A stretch of 64,000 nt of DNA from Zancudomyces culisetae (taxonomy: Eukaryota > Kickxellomycota > Harpellomycetes > Harpellales > Legeriomycetaceae). Numbering within the stretch: position 1 is the first letter of the stretch; every line of letters starts with the position of its first letter. Location of the stretch: NCBI GenBank assembly GCA_001969505.1, contig LSSK01000019.1, positions 8,112-72,111 on the forward strand, in the 5' to 3' direction. The translations under genes were made by a program, and so were the position numbers. The notes under the pieces were generated by a model. It made no database searches, was not told the origin of the DNA, and was given only the letters and a program-made list of their open reading frames with translations. Positions 12,901 through 22,673 of this stretch are shown here, piece by piece.

Positions 12901-13062
12901 AGTCGAGTTTCCTATGTGTTTTGTTGCTCCTGTATAGTGATTATCTTTTACCAGTGTATCCTTTACGCTATTAGCAAGATTGTTTGCGCAAAGCACTCTT
13001 TGTAACGCTTTATCACTGAACCTATCTATAACTGAATGATTTGAAATGTTAGTTGTGTACAT
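9913..13062 (-). CDS. Large basic disordered protein with PP1-docking Bni4/Afr1-like C-terminus
   Basis: Single-exon frame of 1049 residues from the first ATG (the frame is open a further 11 codons upstream to a GTG). It is Lys/Ser/Arg/Asn-rich with almost no hydrophobic core, so it is probably largely disordered. The last 64 residues differ: KNIKF (residues 986-990) fits the RVxF docking motif for protein phosphatase 1, followed by VAVFESYTNKEYDRSG, then an acidic and helical stretch ending ELNEYKRSEMRVHEDS and NTHYIY. From memory this resembles the conserved C-terminal block of fungal Bni4/Afr1-type proteins, which bring the phosphatase Glc7 to septin structures at the cell cortex. The bulk has no family I recognise. 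Phosphatase targeting is inference; the motif is seen. Confidence 0.6.
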   Translation of the reverse strand: MYTTNISNHSVIDRFSDKALQRVLCANNLANSVKDTLVKDNHYTGATKHIGNSTLSTSDDLLYERNDKISRYLKNKIVFNVRRANLAKRNIVISLLRMKKNNKKFGWGSNKEEIHIQDGSSTLLEKSTKLARISPFKHHGMVSKKKEKRSSNKFVTKINRKVSFKYKYVFSCDNQRKSLKKDQGITIMKNPSPQVQTIPRRLVLTKLPKNNPALNAYNKRLNASIAGGRTVYDRYRDPIYNGTVDCSLMRCRLILKRTSVHNRGYKTKVLENSNSSILADYSLFLRNSSSKPYRVAKKTVEKKEKRQFKYGKQKILIKRIRELDSTYRQNPSPTAMKREGIKTNSSELSENSNTVELHTIHSISDKAEVESVNKNLDSPINTTEKNDQEFSLCLPDMFYYKRYSKDRILIENRIPDKALCDISKPEDKKNKKKVLVSSKTGINNSKKLSKGSVKRLSKKYRIELSDKDLVGDTCVVQAMFDTNVNNWRDVIPEMETIPVDEEKEDVDKRVSEYNIELSSDKKVFEEKPIAPKSEKSPILTHCKKADNIGSENTKRASVGHRISKRRSSKTMLILGDAYKCGGGGAFVCGERRTQPKAGRRSGCRVLSEEFEKRYTSLFESSVVDIIGYTFRKSTLYENPEAENKTSEKKDVGKGIKKDGKRASTDIKHLNRSRSMYSIREKRQSRNIAAIQEINANDYDFMRTNSIIKRDRHSKTEFIKEKNNIYPHLETKESKTVHEINEHNAVFGIGLDDEHFFQSNIEKITSCKAEPECKTKNKIVLPRRLSIYRNSKNNGSSNDIEDNFRFKKGKNSVGRFKASVKRSVSKIERVITDIRVGSDREIKRCISHRNAIAITDTYPSNDCEARFNDKKTDSYTELKGILKNSSNVKTTKKTDASINVAESVGKNTLISPTCSYTDILEKTACGEQHPCSTSVISVAEKGVTKKWSFSNKKFLFFRVKPFSFSRSLSKTKSMNIKNHHPFSSSRKNIKFDRTVAVFESYTNKEYDRSGYQDFDLDEETAMSIKCELNEYKRSEMRVHEDSIQNTHYIY

Positions 13063-15144
13063 GTACCCGTGTATATTGCTTTTTATATAAAACACGTACT
13101 GTTAAAATGCCTGTTGATTGTGTACTTGCTGGATACTATTTTTACAAACACATACTTTAACTTCATTTACACACACATAGCGAGTACAAATAAGCATAGC
13201 TATGATGTCTTTTTTTTTATTGATTAAAGAAAAAAACATACCTTCAGTTTCCTCTGTGGCCATTCTACTTTATATACTTTTACTTCATATATCTTGTTCT
13301 CCTTGGATTGGATGCCTTGGTTACGTGTTATACCTTCTTCCCTCAGTTTGTAACACACAATTATTAATTTGCTTCTCTGGTTTTGTATATTCAATAAGAG
13401 TACTCGAGTACTAGTTTAAAGAAACTTGATTTTATTCTTTTAAAGCTTAATCTTATAGTTAAGTATAATTTATGTGTAGCTTTACCAAGTATTAGTAAAA
13501 AGACAGCTGTAAATTTATTTATATGTATACTTTTTGCTTGGGAGTTTTTGTGTATTATGTATGACTACTTGTAGTTGGCCAGAAAATTGGTTTAGAACAG
13601 GTTTATATTCGGATTTAGATATATATAAACACCCTTCAACATTTGTGGAATCTAAATGCAAGCATTCGTGATAAAAACAACAAAAACACTATACGGCCAC
13701 AGATGTTGTTAAACGAAGTATTGGTATGCTTGCTTTGTATCTACAACCAAGGAGAATATGCTAGGTGTTTTTGCGTTAAAAGTTTAGATTTTAGGCCTAG
13801 ACTTAAGTACATGATATGTATACCCTCAGCTTTATCGCAATAAATATAATTATTAGAGAAAAACATTTTCTTTGGAATTGTATGGCTGTTAGAGCATTAT
13901 TAATGTTTAATTTTTATTTAGGTGTTTTACATTAATATCTTCAAGACCTTTTTTTCTAATTCTCTAGGCCTTGTTAGCGAACTAAAATTAATTTGAAATT
14001 TGTCTGTAAAAAAATCAAAATTAAATCAACACATCTTTAGCCAATATCCTTACAGAAAAGCACCACTCGAAGTTATTGAGCTGCTGAATAGCCACAACAC
14101 CAAAGACAAAGTAGCATTTGTAAACTAAATAGGAGATCTGCTGCCCCCCTTTTTTTGACCAGAATTCAAAAAAAAATGAGAATAAATAGTTTCAATGAAT
14201 GTATAACAAAAGCTAGCTAACCGATCGAAAGGTATGAATACTGAATTAAAACTAAGATTATTCGGTTTTGTATCAATAAACTCTATTTTATTTTCCCGGA
14301 GGGTAATTGTTATATTGCTAGCATAGCGGATTAATACTGTATAGCCAATGACCACGCCGCGTACTCAAGACATACTGTACACCTTAATACACTTTGATGT
14401 AACCCATGGATACTATAATCTTGCAAAGATAAACAAATTCAAAAAAGAAGTCAAGTGATAAGTAGCTTTTTTTGCTTGGACTAGCACCTAATGAAAAATG
14501 CTGCGTTTTGGATGATTAAGGATATTTCATATAAGCTAGATAGATTTTAAAGTGTCAGTAAAATATCAAGAAGTACAGACCATGTTATGTTATGATCGTA
14601 TTCTTTAAAAATTACCTACACACACCTTGACCCATGGAGAACCTAACAGGGAAGGTTATATCATAAAAATTTGTCATTAAAACCCAATGAATTTCGGATT
14701 GAAATGTAAGCAACCGGGACGTGGAGCTATAGGAAATGTACACATAGCTTGCATGTATGCTAAAGAAATCTTTGTGTTTCTTTAGCATGAAACAATACGT
14801 ATTAATCTCGTTTTTGCGTGTTTGCAAATATGGATTGTGGTGTTGCCTAGCTTGAAGAAAAATGTTGGTGTCCTCACATTAATTAGAAACCTCAAATGTG
14901 GTTTCCTCCATTATTTTTTTTGATTTGCCAATAGTTACAAGCTATTAGTAATAATTTTTTATGCTTAAAATAAGTATTGAAATAAAATCTGTATAGCCAA
15001 TAATAATTAAGAGTGACATTCAATCACTTGAATCTATAAAATTAAATACAAAATTAAATTAAAGACTTTTCTCTACAACTTTGCTGCAAAAATATAAAGT
15101 GAGATACACAAACATACAAGAACAGACAGTAGTTAAGAATAAAA
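13063..15144. other. 2.1 kb divergent intergenic region
   Basis: Lies between the start of the large minus-strand gene and RPS27. Small hydrophobic frames (13202-13414, 13643-13843 and minus-strand 14612-14827) show no recognisable family. The right part should hold the RPS27 promoter and 5' leader; no known ribosomal-gene regulatory motif was recognised with confidence. Confidence 0.45.
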
Positions 15145-15742
15145 ATGGTGGTAAGTAGCATCAACAATACATATATACACCGGTATACTTTGCTGTCGTA
15201 TTTAGATTTTGCTTTCGATGTCGCATCATAATTTTCACAGGGACGATTTAATTAGCAAAAAGCTATAACAACGGTGTATTGCGGATTCAAAAATAAATAT
15301 AATGGATTCTAACTTTCACCGGTGAAAGCGTAATGGGAAAGGTCGTTACTATATGATTCGAATTATGTATAAAATAGCTTGCAGTAGATCTATTGAACCC
15401 ATCCGCAGAGGTTGTTAAGCGTACACACAAGCTCAAGAGAGTTGTACAAAGCCCAAACTCATACTTTATGGACGTAAAGTGCCACGGATGTTATAACATC
15501 ACCACTGTGTTCAGTCACGCCCAAACAGTAGTTGTGTGCAACGGTTGCTCAACCATCCTTTGCCAGCCAACTGGTGGATTGGCCCGTCTTACAGAAGGTA
15601 AACACATTTAATATTTTTACATTTTGTTTGCATCTCAATGGATTTTTGATAAGTAAGCGGGAGAGTAGAGGGGAAATCAACCAAGCTAAATATGAAAATA
15701 CTTAAAATCATAGGATCATCCTTCAGACGCAAGCTCAACTAA
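15145..15742 (+). CDS. RPS27: 40S ribosomal protein S27 (eS27)
   Basis: Zinc-finger protein of the small ribosomal subunit. Three coding exons: 15145-15150 (only ATG GTG), 15378-15597 and 15714-15742, giving 84 residues as expected. Splicing yields [17 protein letters not shown] at the start and [12 protein letters not shown] at the end. The Cys4 zinc site is CHGC and CNGC, with the family core SYFMDVKC and [15 protein letters not shown]. The acceptor of intron 1 is the tag at 15375-15377, chosen because it alone keeps the frame and restores the Leu-Ala start. A 6-nt first coding exon is typical of fungal ribosomal protein genes. Confidence 0.97.
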
Positions 15743-16741
15743 GCGAGTATTCTTTTAGGTTTTTGAGTGTCGACTTTTAAAGTTAATATTTCGTCATATT
15801 AATTTCATAATTATGTTTGGAGCAGTTTAAATAAATATGTAGAATAAACTTTCTTTTGCTTCATTTCTTTAAATGTTGGTTCCGACGAGTTGTGGAAGTT
15901 GATTTCCTGTGCATGGTGGCAATATATATGCATTAAAAGATATATAAATAGTGGTTTATGAGGGAGAATTTTGATAGTATGCGGTGTGTATGGACCGATT
16001 CTGGCACAACTATTTAATACATCCCACCTCACAGATAACTGCCGCAGGTTGGTGCGAAGAATGCTTGTAAAGGGTATGGGCTGGACTGCTATGGGTTGGT
16101 ATGGTTGCAAACAGAGTTTTTTAGTCAAGGGTATAGCTTGGGTTCTGGTAGACCATACATACACCCTTCTCCCAAGAGCCCGTTTTTTTTCTTGTGGTTA
16201 TATTTGGTTTACTCGTCGGATATAATTCAGCATGTGTATGTACTCCTTTCACATTCATAAAAGCATGACAGGGATCGAGTTATACGTGTTGTTTTTGGTA
16301 ATTGAACTATAGTATAGGCTTCCCTAATTATTTTTTTTGGCTAGGTAAGATTGTTAGCTTTACTAGTATGTATCCTTGACGACCAACCCCTTTTTTAGTG
16401 GTACACTGAAAAGCCTGTACACAGTAAATAACATGTTTGCAATACTAACCACATCTTTGCCCATCGAATGATCATTATAGCACGCTTTGACACTTGAGTC
16501 AGACTAAAATATGGGACTGTGCTCATAAATGTGTTTATTAACGTCGTTATTTTTTTTTTGCTTGGTTTTTCAATTCGTGTCACATTTCAAAAAGTTATAA
16601 AAAAAACTGAGGGAAATACCGCTAATTATTAAACACGTTCAAATAAATACACCACTTAATATCAGCAGTCTATTTGTCTCTGTCATTTGGCTTAGGAAAA
16701 ATATTGCGTTTTAGTGCACAAAACAAATGCATTCGCAAACT
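15743..16741. other. 1 kb intergenic region
   Basis: No recognised gene. Overlapping frames on both strands (15971-16225 plus, 15811-16164 minus) are non-conserved as far as I can tell. The 3' part should be the promoter of the RasGEF gene. Confidence 0.45.
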
Positions 16742-18629
16742 ATGAATAAAGAGGAACTACTTAAAGTTGGATCTAAATTGCATCGGGACGGAAATTTAAG
16801 GGTAGGTTTCAGGGAAAAAAAAGATTTATAAGACGGTTTTTTATAACAGACATCAATTGCTTTAACAAATAGGAATCTGCCTGGAAATATTTAGAGTACA
16901 TTGAGGGCTGGGTCAGTGAGCAGAAGGAATTTGTGGGAAAAGGTATGCAAAGCAAAGTGTACATATTACTAACGTTTAGCAGAAATATTCTTTTACAACA
17001 GAGTCCCTTTTTTTGATACTAGGTTCTATCGAGGAGGAAACATCATTAAAAGATATAAGATTTGTTATTGCAAAGCTCGAGGATGTCTACTCTGAGCTGA
17101 AAAAATCTGCGGCAGCTCTTCCACCATTAAACTATACCTCCAATAATACAGCACAGTTTGGGAGAGATAAAGGAGTAGGGGCTAGGGAAAACTTATCAGA
17201 AACATCTGAAAGGCAAAAGGCAGCACAAATCAGCAATGTGACGATTTCTGGAATTATAGAGAGTAGAAGGGAAAGGACATCGAAAACTCAAAGAGAAGAG
17301 ACTCCTGAGATACCGCTCTCAAAGTTAACAAGAGAACTGATAAAACTATCGCGGATTGCGAGCAGAAACAATGAAAAAATTAAAAAAATGAAAACCCGGA
17401 AGAATAAGAGCGCATTAAGCAGAAAGGAGCTTTTGGGGATATTTGAGCAGGAAAAGATAGGAGTCGACAAGGTTCAGAAACTGTACATACATATGCAGAT
17501 AACTGAAAATCTGAAATTGGAGGACATTGATATCGGGGATCTGGCCAGAGAGATATCAAGAATAAACGCCGAGCTATTCTCAAGGGTGGACATAGTAGGG
17601 TATGTACAAAACAACAGGACTTGTGTTTTGAATGGTAAAAGAATGGTGGATTTTGGTATTTACCTCAGAAATTTTATAGCCCAGCAACTAATATCAAAGA
17701 TATATATCATTAATTTGGAGGGAAGTAAGGAAAGAGAGAATCAGTACAGAGAGTATGAAGAAAAATATACATTGTTAGCAAAAATTCTTATACAATTGTA
17801 CGGGGATTTCAATGGGGGAACAGCCGTATTACAAGGGTTAAGTAGAACTGAACTGAACAGGCTTCGAAAGGGTGAGATAGCTGGTGTGCATTCAAGTCAG
17901 CCTCTAATACAAACGATAAATGAGTGGAAATGGGCTGGAAGTATCTTGGACGTGGATACCTACACTACTGATGGATATTTTGAGCATATTTTTACATTTT
18001 TGGAGCAGAAAAAAAAGGAGTTGACCGAATTGAAATTTAAAGGACGACTCTTGGCCTCCATTCCTTATATGAAGCACCACGAAGACGAGATTAGAAAATT
18101 GTATCAAGAATACACGTTTATGCACAGTCACAACAATGGAAACGAAGAGAAGCTTGTTACAGGTCCGGGGGCAGAACTTCTTAAGGCTCATGAGGATTTA
18201 ATGAAAAGCTGTTACTATGATAACACGGCCGACGGCGACATTCAGGGAAGCCAACCAATTAAAGAGTCGGTATCTACCAGTGTGCTCGGACTTCCAGGGG
18301 GGAAAACGGAGCACAAAAATATTGTGAAAGCCATAGGAATGCTTCTATTTTCTGAGAACGAAGTACCGATTTACCAGGATCTAACAATTCAACACTGGCT
18401 CCTTACCAGACCATATTTGGATGGCGCAGAGCTTTGGAAATTGAGTACTAGGGTCTTACCGATTAGATTGTCGGACGAACAATACTTCTCCCCTAAAAAC
18501 AATGTCAACTATGACCAGATGCAGCCAAACATGATGACTTTTGAAGAGCTCAGCGAGGACGAGTATTATAGCAACCAAGACAGCGCTACGGATGCCAAAC
18601 TGATTGTGAACTTTGACGCTTTACTTTAG
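16742..18629 (+). CDS. RasGEF-domain protein with MIT/USP8-dimer-like N-terminus
   Basis: Three exons: 16742-16801, 16873-16942 and 17023-18629, 578 residues; intron 2 carries a tactaac branch point. Residues about 214-550 read as a divergent CDC25-type Ras guanine-nucleotide exchange domain: LAREISRINAELFSRV (start of the core), LAKILIQLYGDFNGGTAVLQ and LSRTELNRLRK (the conserved middle), IPYMKHHEDEIRKLY (family IPFLG..L.D), and the downstream WLLTRPYLDGAELWKLS helix found in several RasGEFs. The first 45 residues (LLKVGSKLHRDGNLRESAWKYLEYIEGW) look like an MIT or USP8-dimerisation helical hairpin, which would suggest endosomal recruitment. A basic coiled stretch (about 140-175) lies between. 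The target GTPase cannot be told from sequence. Confidence 0.65.
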
Positions 18630-19269
18630 TTATGGTATTGGCTAATCTTTTGTGTTTACTTTATTTATGATTGGAAAGGTTTCACGAGCTATGTATTCTA
18701 TGTGATTGTGCGTTTAAACTACAATATCTCTAATACACAGCGCAATGCAGGGCTTTGATATCTTTTGGTGGTGTTGTGCTAAACATATTCGCTAAACATA
18801 ATCAGCACCCTCTTCCGAATTTTACAAGACTTTGCTAGCACCTATTCCCTGGGCTTGCATTTTTCTCATTTGTGATTTTTCTTTACACTGAAACATTCCT
18901 CGAGTTTATTCGGAGAAAAAAAAATTTTTTGTTTAACGAATAATAAATGACTGGAATTTGAAATGTGAAGTTGGTGTATAGCTGCAAAATAAAGTTGCAA
19001 CTTGGGCTTCTACAAATTAACCAATTTGGCCTTTATAAAGAAATCTGTTTACCAGAACTGTGAATTTAACGATTTTAAATATAAACAGAAACGAATAAGT
19101 AAATGTATGGCTGATCAGCGGTAATGAATGAGCGGAATTTAGTACCTCCTAACAAGAACGATACGATTACTGTACAAAGGGTTCGACTTTAATTTAGAAA
19201 AAAGAATTGTACAAACACTTTTATAGAACGGAAATCTTTAAAAAAAAAAACCGAAGAATCCTAAACGTA
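18630..19269. other. Intergenic spacer
   Basis: 640 bp between two plus-strand genes; AT-rich with no additional gene seen. An in-frame TTG-initiated extension of the next gene (from 19207) was not used because an ATG at 19270 fits the conserved start. Confidence 0.5.
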
Positions 19270-20856
19270 ATGCAAATGCTACCAATCTATCAATCACTAT
19301 TGCTGTTGGGAATGTGTGGGCTGGCCTGGGGTGTTGATCTGCTTATTTTTAAAAAGTTGAGAATACCAGTTCATAATATACTAGATCTATCACCAGGCAC
19401 TCAACTAAAACAAAACAACTATCATGGGGGAGTAATTAGAATATCTCTCATTTTTATTATTATGGTTTTGATTCTGAACTTTATTAGTTCGATTTTTAGT
19501 GCACAATTTCAAGCCACCTTGGAGATAATAGGGATTAGTGTTGTTCTTGTGTGCGTTTCTGTACCATACAACTTTCTGTTTTTAAATTTAAGGACGGCAT
19601 TTACAAGGTAATGTAGCTTGAAGGGAGAATAACTCAATACATTTCAATATGGTGAGACTTTTCTTTGTTGAGAAAAATAGCAGGGTAGCGATTTTTGGTT
19701 GATAAAAGGGTTAACCTGTGTATATATAGGACGGGATTACGGGTTGTCAATGTGTTTTCCAGTGATAAAGCTACTTTAAGTGATGTAGTTTTTACGGATA
19801 TCCTCACAAGTTGTTCACGGTTAATGGCAGATATAGGCGTTATTCTGTTTCGAGATTTTAAGAAAATAATGACAAGTAAATATTGGGAAATGTTGGGTTT
19901 AAGTGTTGAAAGAGGGGTGTATGATACCAAGTATGCAGCTCTGGATGCTGAAAATTTTATAATTCTCAGTACACTCTTAACTATGTAAGGATTTTCTGTG
20001 TACTAAATTGGATATTGGACTATTCATAGATATGGGGGAGGAGGAGGGCTTGCCTTATATATTATGCTTCGTTTCTCCACTCTGGTAACAACCGTGTGGC
20101 ATTCAAAAAAAAAAAAAAAAAAAGTTGTAGACGAGCAATCCTAATGTTGGGGTTTAACGTTTTTGCACCCAAAATAGGATCCCATATTTACTACGATTCA
20201 AACAGTGTATCAACGAGTTTTACGCGTCATCCAGCGATGTATTGACAAGAAAGCGGGCCATCGCCAACGCAGTAAAGTATCTGACGTCTATTCCGTTGAT
20301 CCTTTTATCCGAGTTTCAAAAGCAGTATATGGAAATAAATGAGAAAAAGAATGATTGGTTTTTGCAGGCATTATTCTACTGTTGGCTCATTTTTGCGGTT
20401 GTAAACTCGGTGTATTCGTTTTATTGGGATGTGGTCTTTGACTGGGGATTGGGAACCGTTTGGGGTACAAACCTTTCCGAATTAGTATACGAGGAAATTG
20501 AAATGGATGGCGACAAAGAACTAGAAAATGTAAATACAAGTATACTCGTGGATGACGATTTTGGTGCTAATGTTCACACTGGTATGGAAGCTGATATGGA
20601 TCAGTTCTCGTTACGAAAGAATCTATACTTTAAAACCAGACGGTATTTGTATTATCTGGTGATTGGAATGGATTTTATACTCAGAGCCAGCTGGACAATC
20701 AAGCTATCAACACATATTCGAGCAGACAAGATAAGAGGCTTAGGCTTTTCCCTTGGCTTACTTGAAGTTATTCGAAGGTTTGTATGGGTGATATTCAGAA
20801 TAGAGAAGGAACACGCCGAGCAAAACCAACTCGACGTGGATAACATCGAACTATGA
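19270..20856 (+). CDS. ERD1: ERD1-like EXS-domain membrane protein
   Basis: Polytopic membrane protein of the EXS (ERD1/XPR1/SYG1) family without an SPX domain, like yeast Erd1, a Golgi protein that exports phosphate released by glycosylation and helps recycle Golgi glycosyltransferases. Three exons: 19270-19607, 19730-19984 and 20178-20856, 423 residues with consistent phases. Seen: N-terminal helices (SLLLLGMCGLAWGVDLLIF, then ISLIFIIMVLILNFI), the EXS core IPYLLRFKQCINEFY, KRAIANAVKYLTSIPLILL, FYCWLIFAVVNSVYSFYWD and VFDWGLGTVW, and the terminal R-x-W helix (LEVIRRFVWVIFRIEKEH). An acidic loop (about residues 300-345) is longer than I would expect. ERD1 is preferred over SYG1/XPR1 because no SPX domain is present. 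Confidence 0.85.
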
Positions 20857-21185
20857 AAACTCCACTTTTGTTTCAACAATGACAGAAAGCAGATGTTGCC
20901 AAACTCAGCAAAATTGCACAAAAAGCTAGAGCAATGGAGTTTTGAGTAGAATATGTGTATGTGTATGTGTATGTATATGCTTCTTTTTTTTTTGCATGAC
21001 TTTGATGACAGATATACTTTTACTACTTATTTCCCAAAAAAAAAAAAAGAATCAAGGTGTAAATAAAAAAATAATAGACAAAAACAAATGAAAATATGTG
21101 CTTGAATTTAATGTTTTGGGAGATGTCAGTGAATGTAAGTCCGTAAGGTGATATCAATTGAGCGGTACACGGTCAAAGGATGTAT
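20857..21185. other. Intergenic with TGTGTA microsatellite
   Basis: 329 bp between convergent stops of the ERD1-like gene and LSC2. Contains a (TGTGTA)n hexamer run at about 20953-20973 and A/T homopolymers. No gene seen. Confidence 0.6.
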
Positions 21186-22673
21186 TTATTGGGAGGCGGA
21201 TAGCTCAACAGCCTTGATGGCAGCTTGGCTCAGATCATCAATTGGGTAGATTGCAATTCCTGAATCCCGCAGGATCTGTTGGCCACGCTCAACATTGGTG
21301 CCTTTAATTCTGGCAACAATTGGAACCTTCATATCGAGCTTCTTGGCAGCCTCGACAATACCTTCAGCAACAACATCGCAGTGGACTATACCGCCGAAAA
21401 TATTGACAAAGATGGCCTTGACTTTAGGATCCTGAGTAATAATCTTAAAGGCCTCTCCAATAGCCTTTGCATTAGCACCGCCTCCCAAGTCCAAAAAGTT
21501 TGCAGGTTCGCCACCGCATAGTTTGATAAGATCCATCGTTGCCATAGCCAGCCCAGCACCATTGACCAAACATCCAATGTTTCCATCGAGTCCTACGTAG
21601 TTCAAATCCCACTGTTTGGCACGAGCTTCGCGGGCGTCGTGTTGTGATTCGTCATCCAAGTTCTTCAGATCCTGATGTCTAAAGGCGGCATTATCGTCAA
21701 AGTTAAGTTTGGCGTCCATGCATAGTACGCGACCGTCTTCGGTTTCTGCCAGTGGATTTATCTCTACTTGAGTTGCATCTGTTGAAACAAAGAGATTGTA
21801 CAATCTGGTTATTATTTCGACTGCCTTCTCCTTGTTTTCGGCCTTGAATCCTAGGTCTGATACGAGCTTTTCAACAGTTTCTTTTGTTAGCCCTCCTTCG
21901 ATGCTTACTGGAACCTTGATAATAGCATTAGGATCTCTCTTGGCTACTCCTTCAATATCCATTCCACCTTCTCTGCTTGCTACTAACACTATTCCTGCGG
22001 ATGCTCTATCAAGCAACACTGCAAAGTAATATTCATGTGTAAGTTTCACCTTTTCGGCTATAAACACTTTGTTACATGGTTTGCCTGCTGCTCCAGTTTG
22101 TTTTGTAATAAGCTTAGCCCCAATCATCTTTGATGCTATATCTCTTGCCTCTTCAGCTGAACTCGCCACTTTGACTCCCCCCTTAAAACCGTTATCAAAA
22201 GTACCCTTTCCTCTTCCTCCTGCATAAACCTGTGCCTTTACCACTACACCCTTGCCATCCTTGTCTATTTTACATTTGAAATAGCTATTCTTTTAACATA
22301 TCGCTCAAACTTTTTTTTTACTATAATAGTCTCCCCCCTTTCCTTTGCTTATTAGTTTACGGAATGAATATAATTTTGAATAATGATTTCATGCATACCT
22401 AGAGTTTTGGCTGCTTGGAATGCTTCTTCTGGTGTACCAGCAACAATGCCTCTTGGAGCACCTACACCGTTATCCTCGAATATCTTTACTGCCTGAAATT
22501 CGTGAACGCTGAATTTTCTGATTTGCAAGTTCTATTTGAAAAATCCAAGTGTTTTTAGTGTGGTTCAATCAGACTACGGATGTTACCGATTCTAGAACAT
22601 TACTCAAAACATATCCGAAATTTACCTTTGAAATCAGAGATCTTGGGATACTTCTAAAAGCTGTCTTAAACAT
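21186..22673 (-). CDS. LSC2: Succinyl-CoA ligase beta subunit, mitochondrial
   Basis: TCA-cycle enzyme subunit that with the alpha subunit converts succinyl-CoA to succinate with nucleotide triphosphate formation. Exons on the minus strand: 22626-22673, 22399-22531 and 21186-22264, 419 residues. Exon 1 encodes MFKTAFRSIPRSLISK, a short basic, Ser-rich presequence that fits mitochondrial import. The mature part begins near KFSVHEFQAVKIF, the conserved (L)xxHE(Y/F)Q start. ATP-grasp features include VVVKAQVYAGGRGKG, ITKQTGAAGKP, and the C-terminal GNIGCLVNGAGLAMATMD and NFLDLGGGA blocks. The frame opens inside exon 3, so the true start is only found by placing two upstream exons; phases agree. 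ATP versus GTP specificity cannot be assigned. Confidence 0.95.

Noticed and set aside
9913-13095. GTG start at 13095 for the large minus-strand protein
   Set aside because: An ATG lies 11 codons downstream (13060-13062) and GTG starts are not expected in a nuclear fungal gene.
15811-16225. Overlapping frames on both strands between RPS27 and the RasGEF gene
   Set aside because: Each is the shadow of the other and neither shows conserved motifs.
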